A stretch of 64,000 bases of DNA from Nephrocerus scutellatus (GCA_947095585.1 OX352765.1:18846444-18910443), one strand, 5' to 3'. Numbered from the stretch's first letter, positions 1 to 11,675 are shown. The notes: generated by a model from the sequence alone, not told the origin. A program made the numbers and translations.

Positions 1-832
1 CTGATTATGTTTGTCTTCCTGTCGGCAGTTCACGTCTGTCTGTCTATCTGCCGTCGTCAGTTTTTTTTATTTTTTCATTTAATATCCGCTGCGGTGGCAA
101 TTAATATCTATCTAACTTTCGGTCGCATATCCGATTGATTCGCATTCATCGGAAATTCCAATGAATGCATTTTTTTTTTTGGTTTTGCAATATGCGAACA
201 CGAACCATTCATTGCTCTTCGCTGCTGATAAACTTTCTACCAAACAACGACGTTAAAGAAATTCAATTAACAAGAACCGCATCGCGGTGACAACTTTTTA
301 TTTATTTTTTTTTAAATTTATATTATGACTGTTTATGTGAAATGAACATTTTCATGTTCACACGACGCTTATCACTCCGATCGATGGTAATTATGGGATG
401 AAATGTTTTTAAATTTATATGAAATCCTATTTGACAAGTACTGAGAAATAATGTATGTGGCATTTGGATGATAAATTAAAATCATAAATCGAATAAATCA
501 TTGCTGGAACACTTGAAATAGAAATGATTTCCAAGGCATTTATGCCACTACTAATTTGATCTTTCAATTTTGACGCCGCATGTAAGTGAAGTTAGCTGAG
601 GGTTTGTTTGACATTTCAACTCGCCCATACCAGCCATTAAATCATGTAAATTTACAAACTATACCAACGTTTACAAATTATTCAAATTTATATCAAAATT
701 TGCGTTCGGTTGCCTTCAACTTTACCTGTGATCAAGCTAATTTTTTGCTCAATTAGCAGAATTGTCGCATTTGGAGAGTCAACAATAATTCGAGGTCATT
801 CAGGCACGCTCTGCCTTGCTCTTCCTCTGACT
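1..832. other. AT-rich single-copy DNA, no gene seen
   Basis: Mostly A/T-rich sequence with short T runs (61-76, 170-180, 298-313). No long open frame, splice-like exon, tandem array or recognisable transposon was found. It ends where the CT-rich tract begins. Confidence 0.6.
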
Positions 833-1482
833 CTCTTGCTCCGCATCTAGCTCTCTCGCTTCTTTCTCTTGCGTTTTCTCTCTCTCTCTCTCTCTCTCTC
901 CCTCGCTCTGCCTTGCTCTTCCTTTGACTCTCTTGCTCCTTATCTGGCTCTCTCGTTAACTTTCTCTTGCGTTATCTCTATCTCTCTTTCCCTCGCTCTC
1001 GCCCCTTTCCCATCTCTATCTCTTTTTCTCCCTCTCTTTCCACCCCAGTCTCGCTCTCGCTGCCTTCCCAGAGAGAGCTCTCTCTTTTTCTATATCCCTT
1101 TCTATCCCTCTCCTCACCATCTCTCTTTGTATCTCTCTGTCTCTCTCTCTGTCTCCATCTATCTTTGGCTCTCCCTGTATCCATCTCTCTTGCTCTATCG
1201 CTCTCTAAATATGACTCTCTTTGCTCTATCGCTCTCAGCTCTATCACTCTCAGATCTATCGTATTCAGCTGATTAGCGCTATCGCTCTCAGGTATATCAC
1301 TCTCTCTCTATCAGGTATATCACTCTCTCTATCAGGTATATCACTCTTTCTCACTCTCGTTTTCTTTCTCTTTCTTTCTTTCTCTCTTTCTCTCTCTCTC
1401 TCTATATATATATATCTATCTCTCCATCGCTCTCTCTCTCACTATCGCTCTATTGGTCTATATCTACCGCTTTCTCTCTAAA
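833..1482 (+). repeat. CT-rich low-complexity tract
   Basis: About 650 bp in which the + strand is almost entirely pyrimidine. It has pure CT dinucleotide runs (near 879-901 and 1395-1405), degenerate CTCTATCGCTCTC variants (1190-1290), and a ~22-bp unit containing CAGGTATATCACTCTC repeated about three times (1288-1347). The 135-aa Ser/Leu-rich frame here (869-1276) is a by-product of the CT repeat, because CTCTCT encodes Leu-Ser without stops. On the minus strand the tract is a dense field of GAGAG pentamers, the motif bound by GAGA factor in Drosophila. Any binding here is inference. Confidence 0.9.
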
Positions 1483-1579
1483 GAAATCGGTGTTGACTTT
1501 TCACGGGTATCGAAAAATAACCAACAATAGTAGGCACTTAAGTAGTGAGTCTCTCTCTTGGACTATAAGGCTATGTCCT

Positions 1580-1867
1580 TATTGGACAGCCATCTCGCGT
1601 TCTGGTGATGAGCGATGGTTAGTTGCATCGCCTTGATCGAGCGATCTAAATGTATGTGTCCTAATTACGAGAGCGCGAACAAACGTCGGCGTGCTCAAAA
1701 AACACAGCGTTTCGCGATCACCTCAGTACATGTGAAGTGGTTGTTGTTGTTCCATTTATCGCGCGATCGCTTTTATATTCTAAACAGTCCACATAGTAAA
1801 ATTATTGATATTTGATATTTTTCGCGATCATCGCTCATCGCCAGAACGCGTGATCCCTGTCCAATTA
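1580..1867. mobile_element. MITE with ~40-bp terminal inverted repeats
   Basis: The left end (1582 onward) reads TTGGACAG followed by CGCGTTCTGGTGATGAGCGA. The right end (1820-1865) is its imperfect reverse complement, ending TCGCTCATCGCCAGAACGCG then CTGTCCAAT. Both ends are flanked by TA (1580-1581 and 1866-1867), as expected of a TA target-site duplication made by Tc1/mariner-type transposases. The interior is ~200 bp, AT-rich with several CGCGATC motifs, and encodes nothing recognisable. The inverted ends are seen directly. The Tc1/mariner affiliation is inferred from the TA flanks alone. Confidence 0.75.
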
Positions 1868-3124
1868 GGTGGTCGTTTTTAGCGGACATTTTTTTGTCAG
1901 ATTCAATCCAGTTTGCGTTGACGAGAAACCTTTCGTGATTTTTTTTTTTGAAAACAAAACTCAAAAATTTATTCTCTATACTTACTGCCGAATCGGATTT
2001 TCGACACGTATCTATCAGATACGAGTTTCGAACAATGAACCTGCTGCCAATTGTTGCATATCATCGAGTATACTGACATCCGCTTAAAGTTGCATCGCAC
2101 GATTTTTGCCCCGCTTAGATACTAATGATGTGTAATTTACATCGCCGTCACTGTCGCTAATATACGTCCGTAATCGGAATCGATTTTTTCCGCGTCAGCC
2201 GAGCCCAGCATAACAACACAAAAGTCGTGCACACTTTTGGAAATTATTAGCAATCATTTTATATAGACGCCATTTGTCCAGGTGAAGCTTGAGTGAGCGC
2301 AATTCGAGAGAGCCAGACTGATAGACAGGTCGTTCTGTTGGTAACGCCCAACATACACAAACACACACAAATTATTGGGGCATTGCTACCTAACAGTTGG
2401 AAATGCTGAGCAGCATTTTTTCCTGCCTTACAATGGTAATTAAGTAAAAACGAGAAGTCGTGTTCGGGCGCTCCTTTTGTGGCGATTCATGTCGCATTTT
2501 TTCCAAGGATAATACTGATAGTTACATACTGGTATTATACAAATGGAGCGAAACGATATATCACCGGAATGTAGTGTCACGTAACCGCATGCAGCCGATT
2601 TAGCTTTGTTTTGTTCAGCTTGTGGACTCTACTTCCTTGAAGGTGTGAACACGGCTCTGATAAGATTATTGTTCATTGGTGTTTGAACATTGCGTAAGCG
2701 CATTTAGTGCGATGTCCTTTCACTTACTGGTTAAGAAATTCTCTATCTCCAGTGTCTTCTGTGTGCCCAAAGGTTGTTAACAACTTTTGAGTACGTAATC
2801 TGGTATTAGATACACTTTTGTTTGAAAGCCTTTTTGCATTAATTGTTTAATCTGAATTTTATACCACATCGACTAGACCTTCCAATTTTGTGCGAGATTT
2901 GTAACCTTAAGGAAAGACAACACGTCGTTTACTTTATTGCCAAGATGTCAAATTCTCAAAGAACTCCGCAAGATCTTTTTAGGTCTATAAATATCAAAAG
3001 TAAATGAAGTAATCAACGTCCTGAACGGTAACCAAGGCTGGGATGTAGTTTATAAATACGCATTAAACGCACTACGTTACAGAAAGCGTGTTATCAAAGG
3101 CGACTTTGACTTTGACTGAACCTC
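1868..3124. other. No gene recognised
   Basis: AT-rich sequence with a short CA-rich run (2352-2371). No tandem array or transposon motif was recognised. Short open frames have no family resemblance that I can see. Confidence 0.5.
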
Positions 3125-3410
3125 TACAAACCTTTAGGCTTACAAAAAATCGATAGCGTTGCGTAGATTTAGTATTTTTCTCAGTTTCCTCAGGGGTAGT
3201 AGCCCCTATGAATGAAAAAATTACGCCATCGCAAACCGAGCGCTAACCAATTGTTTTAAAACATGTCCCGTCAAATTTTGACTAGTAAAAGCCGAGATAT
3301 ACGGCATGACAAACAAACGTACAAACGTACAAAAAGTAAACAGGTTCGCTGAAAAATTTGCATGTCTTCTGAATATAAGCTTCGCCTTTTGAGCTCGCAA
3401 TTAGTATACA
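3125..3410 (+). repeat. Dispersed ~280-bp repeat, copy 1
   Basis: Matches 38427-38695 in the same orientation along its whole length. Shared blocks include TTTAGGCTTA, CCCCTATGAATGAAAAAATT, GAGCGCTAACCAATTGTT, GTCAAATTTTGACT, GCCGAGATATACG, GACAAACAAACGTACAA and CTGAATATAAG. The copies differ by scattered substitutions and short indels, so both are old. It has no coding capacity, and neither clear terminal inverted repeats nor a target duplication was found. It could be a non-autonomous DNA element or a SINE body. Confidence 0.75.
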
Positions 3411-3717
3411 ATTATTATATTATTAATGTCAATCTGGTAGAAGGCCATAGGCCAAACCATTCAGACTTTATACCTTATCTTATATACATGTAGATCATAT
3501 TTTTTAAAATGGAATAAAAGTCATTAAAAAAGAACTAAGGCCAACAACTTGACAGAGAAACGTACCGGATTCATCTGTAGTACCAAGCCTATCAAAAGAA
3601 AAACTATCGACCCAATAGGCTTATCAAAAATTCAGCTTCGAAAAACTCTGTAGACTCAAATATATTGGTAATTCCACAAAATATATGCGTTTCTTGTCGC
3701 CAAACATGAGTTGAGGA

Positions 3718-4045
3718 GTTGGTTTGGGGTCTTTTGGGGCTTTGGAGTTTCTTGGTAGGTTTTTTGGGTGGTATTATGGGAGTGTTTTGGGGTCTTCTGT
3801 GTGTTTTTGTGGTCTTTCGGGGGTATGTTGGGGTCTTATTAGGGTCCTTTGGGAGTCTTTTGAGAGTATTTTGGGGGTGTTTTGGTGGTCTTTTGGGGGT
3901 CTTGTTGGGATCTTTTGAGAGTCTTTTGAGGGTCCTTTCGGGGCATGTATTTTTGAAGTCTTGGAGTGATTTGGAGTTCTTTCGGCGGTCCACGGGAGTC
4001 TTATAGGCATTATTTTGGGAAGCCTTCGAAGGTTCTTTTGGTGAT
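3718..4045 (+). repeat. Degenerate GGTCTTTTGGGG minisatellite
   Basis: About 330 bp of irregular short units of the form GGTCTTTTGGGG, GGTCTTTCGGGG, GAGTCTTTTGAG. The opposite-strand form (CCCCAAAAGACC) recurs at 25080-26245, and shorter or weaker stretches lie at 50365-50425, 62145-62192 and 63150-63440. It sits directly before the TTTG array. The Trp/Gly/Leu-rich frame over it is a repeat by-product. Confidence 0.7.
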
Positions 4046-4077
4046 CCTTTTTAAATATTATTTGTAAGTCAATCCAA

Positions 4078-6694
4078 TTGTTCTTTTGTTTGTTTGTTTG
4101 TTTGTTTGTTTGTTTGTTTGTTTGTTTGTTTGTTTGTTTGTTTGTTTGTTTGTTTGTTTGTTTGTTTGTTTGTTTGTTTGTTTGTTTGTTTGTTTGTTTG
4201 TTTGTTTGTTTGGTTTGTTTGGTTTGTTTGGTTTGTTTGGTTTGTTTGGTTTGTTTGGTTTGTTTGGTTTGTTTGGTTTGTTTGGTTTGTTTGGTTTGTT
4301 TGGTTTGTTTGGTTTGTTTGGTTTGTTTGGTTTGTTTGGTTTGTTTGGTTTGTTTGGTTTGTTTGGTTTGTTTGGTTTGTTTGGTTTGTTTGGTTTGTTT
4401 GGTTTGTTTGGTTTGTTTGGTTTGTTTGGTTTGTTTGGTTTGTTTGGTTTGTTTGGTTTGTTTGGTTTGTTTGGTTTGTTTGGTTTGTTTGTTTGGTTTG
4501 TTTGTTTGGTTTGTTTGTTTGGTTTGTTTGTTTGCTTGGTTTGTTTGGTTTGTTTGGTTTGTTTGGTTTGTTTGGTTTGTTTGTTTTTTTTTTTGTTTGT
4601 TTGTTTGTCTGTTTGTTTGGTTTGTTTGGTTTGTTTGGTTTGTTTGTTTTTTGTTTGTTTGTTTGTTTGTCTGTTTGTTTGGTTTGCTTGGTTTGTTTGG
4701 TTTGTTTGGTTTGTTTGGTTTGTTTGTTTGCTTGGTTTGTTTGGTTTGTTTGGTTTGTTTGGTTTGTTTGGTTTGTTTGTTTGTTTGTCTGTTTGTTTGG
4801 TTTGTTTGTTTGGTTTGTTTGTTTGCTTGGTTTGTTTGGTTTGTTTGGTTTGTTTGGTTTGTTTGTTTTTTTTTTGTTTGTTTGTTTGTCTGTTTGTTTG
4901 GTTTGTTTGGTTTGTTTGGTTTGTTTGGTTTGTTTGGTTTGTTTGGTTTGTTTGGTTTGTTTGTTTTTTTTTTGTTTGTTTGTTTGTCTGTTTGTTTGGT
5001 TTGCTTGGTTTGTTTGGTTTGTTTGGTTTGTTTGGTTTGTTTGTTTGCTTGGTTTGTTTGGTTTGTTTGGTTTGTTTGGTTTGTTTGTTTGCTTGGTTTG
5101 TTTGGTTTGTTTGGTTTGTTTGGTTTGTTTGGTTTGTTTGTTTTTTTTTTGTTTGTTTGTTTGTCTGTTTGTTTGGTTTGTTTGTTTGGTTTGTTTGTTT
5201 GCTTGGTTTGTTTGGTTTGTTTGGTTTGTTTGGTTTGTTTGGTTTGTTTGTTTTTTTTTTGTTTGTTTGTTTGTCTGTTTGTTTGGTTTGTTTGTTTGGT
5301 TTGTTTGTTTTTTTTTTGTTTGTTTGTTTGTCTGTTTGTTTGGTTTGTTTGTTTGGTTTGTTTGTTTGCTTGGTTTGTTTGGTTTGTTTGGTTTGTTTGG
5401 TTTGTTTGTTTTTTTTTTGTTTGTTTGTTTGTCTGTTTGTTTGGTTTGTTTGGTTTGTTTGTTTTTTTTTTGTTTGTTTGTTTGTCTGTTTGTTTGGTTT
5501 GTTTGTTTGGTTTGTTTGTTTGCTTGGTTTGTTTGGTTTGTTTGGTTTGTTTTTTTTTTTTTTTGTTTGTTTGTTTGTCTGTTTGTTTGGTTTGTTTGTT
5601 TGGTTTGTTTGTTTGCTTGGTTTGTTTGGTTTGTTTGGTTTGTTTGTTTGCTTGGTTTGTTTGGTTTGTTTGGTTTGTTTGGTTTGTTTGGTTTGTTTGT
5701 TTTTTTTTTGTTTGTTTGTTTGTCTGTTTGTTTGGTTTGTTTGTTTGGTTTGTTTGTTTGCTTGGTTTGTTTGGTTTGTTTGGTTTGTTTGGTTTGTTTG
5801 GTTTGTTTGTTTTTTTTTTGTTTGTTTGTTTGTCTGTTTGTTTGGTTTGTTTGGTTTGTTTGGTTTGTTTGGTTTGTTTGGTTTGTTTGGTTTGTTTGGT
5901 TTGTTTGTTTTTTTTTTGTTTGTTTGTTTGTCTGTTTGTTTGGTTTGCTTGGTTTGTTTGGTTTGTTTGGTTTGTTTGGTTTGTTTGTTTGCTTGGTTTG
6001 TTTGGTTTGTTTGGTTTGTTTGGTTTGTTTGTTTGCTTGGTTTGTTTGGTTTGTTTGGTTTGTTTGGTTTGTTTGGTTTGTTTGTTTTTTTTTTGTTTGT
6101 TTGTTTGTCTGTTTGTTTGGTTTGTTTGTTTGGTTTGTTTGTTTGCTTGGTTTGTTTGGTTTGTTTGTTTGCTTGGTTTGTTTGGTTTGTTTGGTTTGTT
6201 TGGTTTGTTTGGTTTGTTTGTTTGCTTGGTTTGTTTGGTTTGTTTGGTTTGTTTGGTTTGTTTGTTTGCTTGGTTTGTTTGGTTTGTTTGGTTTGTTTGG
6301 TTTGTTTTTTTTTTTTTGTTTGTTTGTTTGTCTGTTTGTTTGGTTTGTTTGTTTGGTTTGTTTGTTTGCTTGGTTTGTTTGGTTTGTTTGGTTTGTTTGG
6401 TTTGTTTGGTTTGTTTGGTTTGTTTGTTTTTTTTTTGTTTGTTTGTTTGTCTGTTTGTTTGGTTTGTTTGGTTTGTTTGGTTTGTTTGGTTTGTTTGGTT
6501 TGTTTGGTTTGTTTGTTTTTTTTTTGTTTGTTTGTTTGTCTGTTTGTTTGGTTTGCTTGGTTTGTTTGGTTTGTTTGGTTTGTTTGGTTTGTTTGTTTGC
6601 TTGGTTTGTTTGGTTTGTTTGGTTTGTTTGTTTTTTTTTTGTTTGTTTGTTTGTCTGTTTGTTTGGTTTGTTTGGTTTGTTTGGTTTGGTTTTG
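4078..6694 (+). repeat. Giant TTTG/TTTGG tandem array, adenine-free
   Basis: It opens with pure TTTG units (about 4085-4211), continues with a 9-bp TTTGGTTTG unit (about 4211-4490), then becomes a compound array. In the compound part, TTTGGTTTG runs alternate with TTTGTTTGCTTGG and with a T8-12 run followed by GTTTGTTTGTTTGTCTG. The T-run/GTCTG block recurs about 19 times at irregular 55-220-bp spacing. By eye the + strand contains no A from 4078 to 6694 (2,617 nt). All three + frames and a minus frame (1,008 aa, reading beyond the array) stay open because the units make no stop codon. These predicted proteins (Phe/Val/Cys/Leu or Lys/Gln/Thr/Asn-rich) are not genes. Confidence 0.97.
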
Positions 6695-6699
6695 AGTAA

Positions 6700-9600
6700 A
6701 TTTTATGAACTTTTCGCTTCACTTCGCTGTTATGCGGTAAAGAGGAGCGCTTGTAAACCCAAGTTATAATCTTTTGTTGTGTTCTGGTGACATTTAACAC
6801 AAGCGCACTTCAAAAGACTACAACCACCCGCATGGAATAAATTCACTTGGAAAGCGCGCGTTCAAGTTATGCAAATTATATAATTTCTACCCTCCGAGAC
6901 ATCATGATGATGGCTCTCAATTAAATTTAAAAGCAATAGCACAGCAGGGAATTCTGTTTATTTGAATTATTAATTAATTGCGTGCATAGGAGGTACGTGC
7001 TTTTTGTTTTTGCAAAGCAACTCACATGCGTCAGTTCATTAGAGTGCCTTCTAAACTCCTAACCATGTGCTCCACATCTGCTGCGGGAGTTTCTCTAAAG
7101 CGAGCAATTACATTATATAAGAATTAAAATACAACTACAAATACAAAACAAATTGCTTAGAATTTTTGCTTTGTTGCTTTCTAGGCCCGTATGTTTGTTC
7201 GTTCCCCATTGTGCCTTCAATTGAAAGCTAAAAAAAAACCTAAACCCAACATATAAACGACGCATTATGAAATTCCTAAACATCACTCAGCTCGTGCTAA
7301 GACGATGTGGACGGAGGCGAATTATGAAGAGGCAACTTTAGTAGATCATTCTGTGCCAGTCACTCAGCACAATCCGAGGGAATTGTGAAGAAGCAACCTA
7401 AGCACAATCAGCGACTGACATCTAAGCCGGCATGAATGTTTTGTTCCTATTGTGCCAAGTTAAGCTGCGCTGCGCTGAGACGTTCAAAGAGTAATAATTA
7501 TTGAGGTCACTAGTTTCTTTTCCTTTTTTTTCCTATTATTTTTTGAAATCCTAGAGGATCTGTCGTCGGTCTGCCTTTGTTCAGTTCCTGTTTGCTCTTT
7601 TCGCTTTTGGCAATGATCTCATCTTTCTTCTGAATCATTGGAACTCAGAGCACTATAAATTATGAAATCTTCATCTGTGTCTCTCTAGAAAGTTCGCAAG
7701 CAACATCTAATTCTAATCTAATCTTTCCCACACTTTCGGTACATAGCGAGCAGCAGACATTTTTCCTCCCATATTTTTTTCAGTTGTTGTTGTTATTCGT
7801 TCATTAATTTCCCATTCAGAGCGAAACTTCTGCGATCATTATCTTTAAATTATGCTTCTTGCTCAACTGAGTTGAGTTAAGTTGAGTTTTGGTGTGCGTA
7901 CATACGTACTACGGGCAAATACCAACCATGCCATCATATCAGCAATGCAAATCTTCTGCTACAAAGATGTTGCGATATAATTGTGAGTGCCTCTAACAAC
8001 AACATATAACAACACAACGGTGTTAGAGAAACGCCGCTTGTACAGGTCGGGAAACCACGATGTAAGGAAACAAAAAAAGCAAATTGTAAATTGTACCGTA
8101 AATTGTTTTCCACTTCTTGGGGTGTGTTTTTATTTTTCTTCCAGCAACAACACAAAACAACAAAAGTATCGCACAGCACACTCACACAACATCCTATCCC
8201 GACGCAAAAAGAAAATGTTGAGAATTTCCATAATTTCCCCCGTTTCCCTCAACTGTTACGGCATGAAAACGAAATTCAAATTCGAATTCCAACATCACTC
8301 GCTGATGGCCTTTCTGTCTGCTCCATCAGCGCCCTGTCTGCAGTCTGTGCTAGGCTCCTCGGATAATTTCATCTTAACATAATATGTAGTGGGTTCATTA
8401 TGAGGTGCGTACATGTGTTGCTGCGGGTACTAGCCAGCATAACAGCCACCAACCACCTGGCACACTTGGAACGATGAGCATTATCCACGCATTGAAAATA
8501 GTGTTGCTTTTCTTTTGTTGTTTGCTTGTCTCTTCCTGATATGCTCGTAGGTAATGCTCGGACGTGTTAATGATTACAGAGTCTTTTATTCGAGTGTCCA
8601 TTTAACAATCGAATCGGAAGATCTAAGTAGTGCTTTGGAATGCCACAAAACCCATTACAAGATCTCTCGTGTCAGTTGTAAATTGAGTGTCTGATAATCC
8701 TGCCTTGGGGCGCTGAATTGTCGAGCAAACTGATACGCTTGTTAAGTGGTATAGGAAGTGTGTTCGTTTCGCTTTCGAATGAGGTAACGATAAAAAACGT
8801 TTTAACGTGTTACTCCTAAACAACATTAAAGATTAACACTTATGGCTTACTTTTAGAAAACTGGTATCATAGCATTATCTCATAAAATTGCCTGATGGCT
8901 ATTGGTAACAATCATTGTTTGTCTTCTGACATTTGAAGTTGACGAACAAATATGAAGAAGGTTGGATCTTCCAAGTGGTGGTACAATTAAGTGCTGGGTA
9001 AAGGTCAAATTCGATGCTTACTTAAAACCAACAACAACCTTCTGTAGTTTATCAAGACTCTTCAATATCATCTACCTTACTCCAACCAGCTGGTATTTTA
9101 AAACTAGACATAGGTTTGACTTACCACACTCAGCAACAAGTCAGGACTCGTGTTTCAATTAGCGAAGATTTTTTTTTCAGGAATTAATTTGCGGTAGTAG
9201 TGATCCAGACACATGAATTGATTGAATGTACTAGAGATTGAGACCATAGGCTAAGATATGATAAAATTTCCTTATTGGCGTTGTGTTGTTTAGGAATTCA
9301 TTATTAACTGATCACGCTTAGTATGTCTGTTAGTTTGTAGTTTGGTATGATCTTAGCTGTAAAGAGTCCTCTATGATTATTAGCATTATAGAGGTATACT
9401 GTTGAGTGACCAAATTTTAGACGAGTATGCAATATGCAAGTCAAATTCGCCTATTATCAAAAATGTTACCAAAAAAGACTACAATGTCCCAAAAGTAGTA
9501 AAAAAAGTAGTAGACATTCGTAAAAAGAATCAAAAATACAGCCTCGTCGTCGATTCCAACGCTCATTTATAATAACTTTCCAGCTAAAGCTGTAAGGACA

Positions 9601-10215
9601 AGGCCAATCAGTTTGGCGCACACTTTGCAGTTAACTCCACGCTTCCAGATTGTGTACCTCCGAGTTTTGAAAACTCTATGAGACAGATCCGCTTTCGTAC
9701 TCGTACTCGTACTAGAGTTTTCAGTGGTCTCAACATGCACATATCCGCTGGGCAAGGTATTTTATCCATTAGTTCTGAAGAGGTGTTTTTCGTAGCTGGC
9801 ATTACAATTGCGTAAGATTTTCCTTTTATCTTATTCTTAAGGCCTCTTCCCGAGAAGTTTGAAAAAAACCTTTTCCAGCCGAGTCGCCGGCGTTGTCTCC
9901 TTTTCTGGACTGACTGTACTGACTCATAGCATTTATTCAATTTTTTGTTTGTTCATTTATTCATTAATTTGTTCATTCATTCATTGATATTTATTGAATA
10001 GAACCGTATTTTTTACCCTTAATATGATAATCTTGTTCACAGGTTGAGAGACGTGTCTTTCTGTCACATACCTTTAAACCAGATATCCTTCAAGTTTCCC
10101 GTTAGCGAGGTACTAACAGTTAAATAGTTTAATTGGGGTCTTACTTAAGCCCAAGTACATGGAATATTACTTTAATTTCATTTTATCCCTCTTCTTGCGT
10201 CCTACTCTTCCATTT
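6700..10215. other. No gene recognised
   Basis: Apparently single-copy AT-rich DNA. It contains short simple repeats only, for example a GTACTC run near 9695-9715 and a TTCATT-rich stretch at 9950-9990. Open frames of 62-131 aa (7934-8382, 9567-9940) lack recognisable domains, start context and splice context. I see no evidence that they are genes. Confidence 0.5.
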
Positions 10216-10221
10216 ATCACA

Positions 10222-10476
10222 AGGTAACGATAGTCGTGGCTCTAGTGGTTAGTGAGTGGACTTCTGAGCAGGAGGTTTCAAAGTTCGAATTCCAGAAAAA
10301 AAAAATAAAAAAACTGGGTCCCACCTGACGAATGTCTGACAAACTTGTCAATTCGCCTTTCGGACACGGCATTAAATTGTAGGTCGCTTCCATTTGTGTA
10401 CAAAAAATAACACGCACAACACGAATGGTCGCCTTTGTTTGTAACGATCTGTGGCGCCCAATATAAGTATTATTAA
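10222..10476 (+). mobile_element. tRNA-derived SINE, copy 1
   Basis: The head contains GTGGCTCTAGTGGTTAG, an A-box-like stretch, and a decayed B box AGTTCGAATTCC (10282-10293). The body then matches two other copies (22020-22278 +, 43675-43936 -). Shared words include CTTGTCAATTCGCC, GGCATTAAATTGTAGG and CTTCCATTTGTGT, and the tail has TGGCGCCCAATATAAGTATT. An internal A run (10294-10312) is specific to this copy. A pol III promoter head joined to a tRNA-unrelated body is the hallmark of SINEs. The progenitor tRNA cannot be named from these decayed heads. Confidence 0.75.
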
Positions 10477-10934
10477 CGATAGCCAAAAGTTCATCTTCCC
10501 TTACGATACTCCTGACTGGATCAAAAAGAGATCAACGAATAAATTGATTATATTTCTGTTAGTTTCCGAGGTCAGAGTAATACGTACTTTCAATAACACG
10601 ATTTGAACTCCACTGACAAAATACACTGTTATTCAGCGATTTGAACTCCGCCGAGGGTCTAACGATAACTAAACTATCACAAAAATGCTGGCACTCTGTT
10701 ATTTCGCGATTTGAACACCGCTGAACACAGCAGAAGTTTAAGGACCAACGTCAATTGATCCTGGTACAAAATTGCTTGCACACTGATATTCAGCAATTTG
10801 AACTCCGCTGAATTCAGCAAAACTTCAAGCACTAACGACATCTAATCGTTGCACAAAAATGTTGGCAGCGATGCTGTTCAGCGATTTATATTCCGTTGAA
10901 TTCAGCAACACATTTATCGTTTCTTCTACCATCG

Positions 10935-11095
10935 GTGCTCAAGAGAAATAGCCAGTGGCATACCACCTCTCCTTGAATTCAACCGCAATACTCGTGGCGC
11001 TCTAAATGCACATCAGTTTACCCTCAGGCCCATCCTCGGACGTACAGTTAATTTCAGGGATTCGATCTTCAGCCGTTCACAAATGACAACTGATC
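10935..11095 (+). mobile_element. LINE ORF2 C-terminal fragment inside the satellite
   Basis: The translation gives SGIPPLLEFNRNTRGALNAH and then QFTLRPILGRTVNF. A close relative lies at 54115-54415, which continues into FFSRTTRMWNALPNSVF. The RMWN-LP segment is typical of the extreme C terminus of insect non-LTR retrotransposon ORF2 proteins. Only about 50 residues are present before the 88-bp satellite resumes. The clade is not assigned. Confidence 0.65.
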
Positions 11096-11271
11096 GTGTC
11101 ACAAAAAAGATTTCATCCTGATATCAAGCGATTTTAACTCCGATGAATTCAGCAAAACTTTAGGCATTAATGACAACTGATTGTGGCACAAAAATGCTGG
11201 CACGCTGATATTTAGCGATTTTAAAACCGCTGATAACGCAAGACACTAACGACAACTGGCTACCGAAACGC

Positions 11272-11675
11272 TCCAAGTATTTGATCTCTCTATACAGAGT
11301 GCACATCAGCGCTACGATAGGTATAATTACTGGGCACTGTCTTATAAGAAAGTATTCAGCAAGGCTTGATGTATTTTCCAATGACTTCTGCAGAAGCTAC
11401 ATGGACGAGGAAGACGAAGAGACCATACTTCACCTTCTTTGCACATGCACAGCTCTTTCTCTAAAGCGTAAGCTCCACTTGGGAGCCTTCTTTTACAACG
11501 ACCATAACGATTTGTCAAGCACTGACATCAAAAGTCTTCTACGTTTCATTCTAAGCTCCAACTGGTTCAATAAGTAGGACGAGAATCCTCTCGATCTATG
11601 TGGCATCACAATGGACCATCTATTGGTCTAAGAAGTGGGTCGGCTTCCTGCCGACATCCACCCCTACCTAATCTA
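11272..11675 (+). mobile_element. RNase H-type LINE, ORF2 3' end
   Basis: A frame of about 98 codons (11281-11577) contains ITGHCLIRKYSARL and then CRSCMDEEDEETILHLLC, a CxxC...H....C zinc-knuckle-like motif. It ends SLLRFILSSNWF before a stop. This is the C-terminal tail following RNase H in I/R1/LOA-group LINEs of insects. The 3' UTR carries CACAATGGACC and TTGGTCTAAG and ends CCTAATCTAACA. Related tails occur at 22672-22735, 24820-25030, 25294-25458 and 59762-60050, showing one 5'-truncated family. It sits within the 88-bp satellite. Confidence 0.85.

Noticed and set aside
3774..6800. Open frames of 870-1,008 aa on both strands
   Set aside because: The TTTG/TTTGG units contain no stop codon in three + frames, and the complement reads through as well. 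Low-complexity translation, no start or splice context.
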